Shown here piece by piece: positions 62,805-64,000 of a DNA stretch of 64,000 bases. The position numbers were made by a program, and so were the translations under genes. Below the pieces are notes generated by a model. The model had not been told where the DNA came from, made no database searches, and saw only the letters and a program-made list of their open reading frames with translations. Every line of letters begins with the position of its first letter. Positions within the stretch are counted from its first letter, which is position 1. Origin of the DNA: Bacillus sp. OV322 (lineage in GTDB: Bacteria; Bacillota; Bacilli; Bacillales; DSM-1321); assembly GCF_900112495.1 (NCBI RefSeq), contig NZ_FOMA01000004.1, forward strand, positions 310,001 through 374,000. The letters are read 5' to 3'.

Positions 62805-62973
62805 ATTTCATCCTCCTTTAATATTATTTTGAAATAATTAATCGAAACATTTTTAGATCACCAAGGTACCTATATGTAAATGGAGAGGCCATTCTTGGCT
62901 GAAATCTAATCTTTCTTTTGTCCCCTGCACTAAGTTACAATGATAACTATAGCAAAACTTGGGGGGAAGTGCC

Positions 62974-64000
62974 TTGAATCCAGTTTTTTTGAACCGGTTT
63001 CTCCGCTTCTTGATTGTGGCGGGAATCATCGCATTAGGCGGAATCGTCTTGTTTTACATTTCCAGATATACATACCCATTTATTATTGCCATGATCATCG
63101 CTTTTTTTATGAATCCTTTGGTAGACTTCCTGGAAATTAAAGGACGAATGCCAAGAGGATTGGCCGTCATTATCTCCATTGCATTCATTTTGTCTGTGTT
63201 TGCAGGCCTGATTACCATACTAATTGCAGAAATTGTATCAGGAGCAGACTATTTAGGCGGTGTAGTCCCTGCCCATCTTGATACCCTCATCAATTATTTG
63301 GAGGACTTTGCAGCAGGCCAGCTCATCCCCTTTTATAACAAAATTGCCGTATTGTTCAACAATCTGGATGTCAAGCAGCAAACGACCATACTTGATAACA
63401 TTCAGAACGTTGGCCAAAAAATAGGCAGCACTGCCGGGAACTTCATCCAAGGCTTCTTCCAAAACATCCCTGCCATCATCGGCTGGTTTCCTAACGCAGC
63501 CTCCGTATTGATCTTTTCGCTCCTTGCAACTTTTTTTATCAGCAAAGACTGGTACCGCATGTCAAATTTCAGCGGCAGAATCTTGCCTCCAATAATTTTT
63601 TCCAGCGGCAAACGTATCGTCGAAGACTTAAAAAAGGCCCTATTTGGTTTTATTCGGGCTCAATTCACACTGATTTCCTTAACAACCATCATTGTATTAA
63701 TAGGCTTGCTCATCCTTCGTGTAAAATACGCCATCACGATTGCATTGATATGCGGCATTGTGGATCTTCTCCCGTACCTTGGAACTGGCACCGTTTTTGT
63801 GCCTTGGATCATTTATGAAGTGATATCCGGAAATACAAGTCTGGCGATTGGCCTTTCAGTATTATATGTCATTGTGCTAGTACAGCGTCAGCTCATGGAG
63901 CCAAAAGTGCTTTCATCAAGCATCGGACTGGACCCCCTGGCTACATTAGTTTCCCTTTTTGCCGGCTTCAAGTTAATCGGCTTCCTTGGCCTGGCTGCCG
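62974..64000 (+). CDS. ytvI: AI-2E-family permease YtvI, cut by window edge
   Basis: An integral membrane protein of the AI-2E transporter superfamily, annotated in bacilli as sporulation integral membrane protein YtvI. At least six hydrophobic segments are seen in 342 codons, along with the family signatures IAFFMNPLVDFLE, CGIVDLLPYLGTGTVFVPW and RQLMEPKVLSSSIGLDPLATL. The start is TTG at 62974, with GGGGGGAAG upstream. The frame runs off the window end in the last helices. Confidence 0.88.
   Translation, partial: MNPVFLNRFLRFLIVAGIIALGGIVLFYISRYTYPFIIAMIIAFFMNPLVDFLEIKGRMPRGLAVIISIAFILSVFAGLITILIAEIVSGADYLGGVVPAHLDTLINYLEDFAAGQLIPFYNKIAVLFNNLDVKQQTTILDNIQNVGQKIGSTAGNFIQGFFQNIPAIIGWFPNAASVLIFSLLATFFISKDWYRMSNFSGRILPPIIFSSGKRIVEDLKKALFGFIRAQFTLISLTTIIVLIGLLILRVKYAITIALICGIVDLLPYLGTGTVFVPWIIYEVISGNTSLAIGLSVLYVIVLVQRQLMEPKVLSSSIGLDPLATLVSLFAGFKLIGFLGLAA

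Overview
The window is a contiguous piece of a Bacillaceae chromosome (low-to-moderate GC, Gram-positive, spore-forming). The evidence is the near-complete gene-order match to the Bacillus subtilis racE-to-ytvI region, the sporulation genes (gerE, sspI, ytxC, ytaF, ytvI), the T-box and lysine riboswitch leaders, and strong AGGAGG-type ribosome sites with frequent TTG/GTG starts. Repeat content and some inserted genes suggest a Cytobacillus/Mesobacillus-like relative rather than B. subtilis itself (inference). Nearly all genes read on the minus strand.

Layout from left to right. 1-2.2 kb: partial glutamate racemase, MarR regulator YsmB, spore-coat regulator GerE with a sigma-K promoter, and thioesterase YsmA with a FadR-type operator. 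2.7-5.9 kb: succinate dehydrogenase sdhCAB. 6.3-10.6 kb: yslB, lysC under a lysine riboswitch, and uvrC. 10.9-12.2 kb: a secreted LipA-type lipase inserted between uvrC and trxA. 12.5-17.8 kb: the fatty-acid degradation cluster lcfA-fadR-fadB-etfB-etfA. 17.8-18.8 kb: about 1 kb of non-coding DNA with arrays of a 21-bp repeat and a 28-codon membrane peptide. 18.8-25.1 kb: mutS2, polX, cvpA, zapA and rnhC. 25.6-31.5 kb: pheST with a T-box, rlmP/ysgA, sspI and a sigma-B stress protein. 32-37.4 kb: M42 peptidase, dimeric dUTPase, sigma-W gene ysdB, GNAT, DsbA-like protein, SDR and DUF1294. 37.5-41.8 kb: infC-rpmI-rplT with an L20-type leader and an ATT start, a GNAT gene, and thrS with a T-box. 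42.3-47.6 kb: ytxC, dnaI, dnaB, nrdR, an orphan protein and speD. 48.1-54.6 kb: gapB, coaE, ytaF, mutM and polA. 55.3-61.8 kb: phoPR and the TCA genes mdh, icd and citZ. 62.3-64 kb: ytwI and partial ytvI.

Most of the window is core metabolism and information processing. The unusual part is the intergenic DNA. There are two dispersed repeat families. Family A has about ten copies, roughly 230 bp when full length, with MITE-like inverted ends. Family B has seven copies of up to about 190 bp, with a long hairpin whose stem shows compensatory base changes. There is also a degenerate 21-bp tandem repeat, and there are perfect hairpins lacking U-tracts inside two operons. No CRISPR array, prophage, IS transposase, tRNA or rRNA was seen. 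I found no clear new multi-gene system; the structured repeats are the best candidates for undescribed biology.
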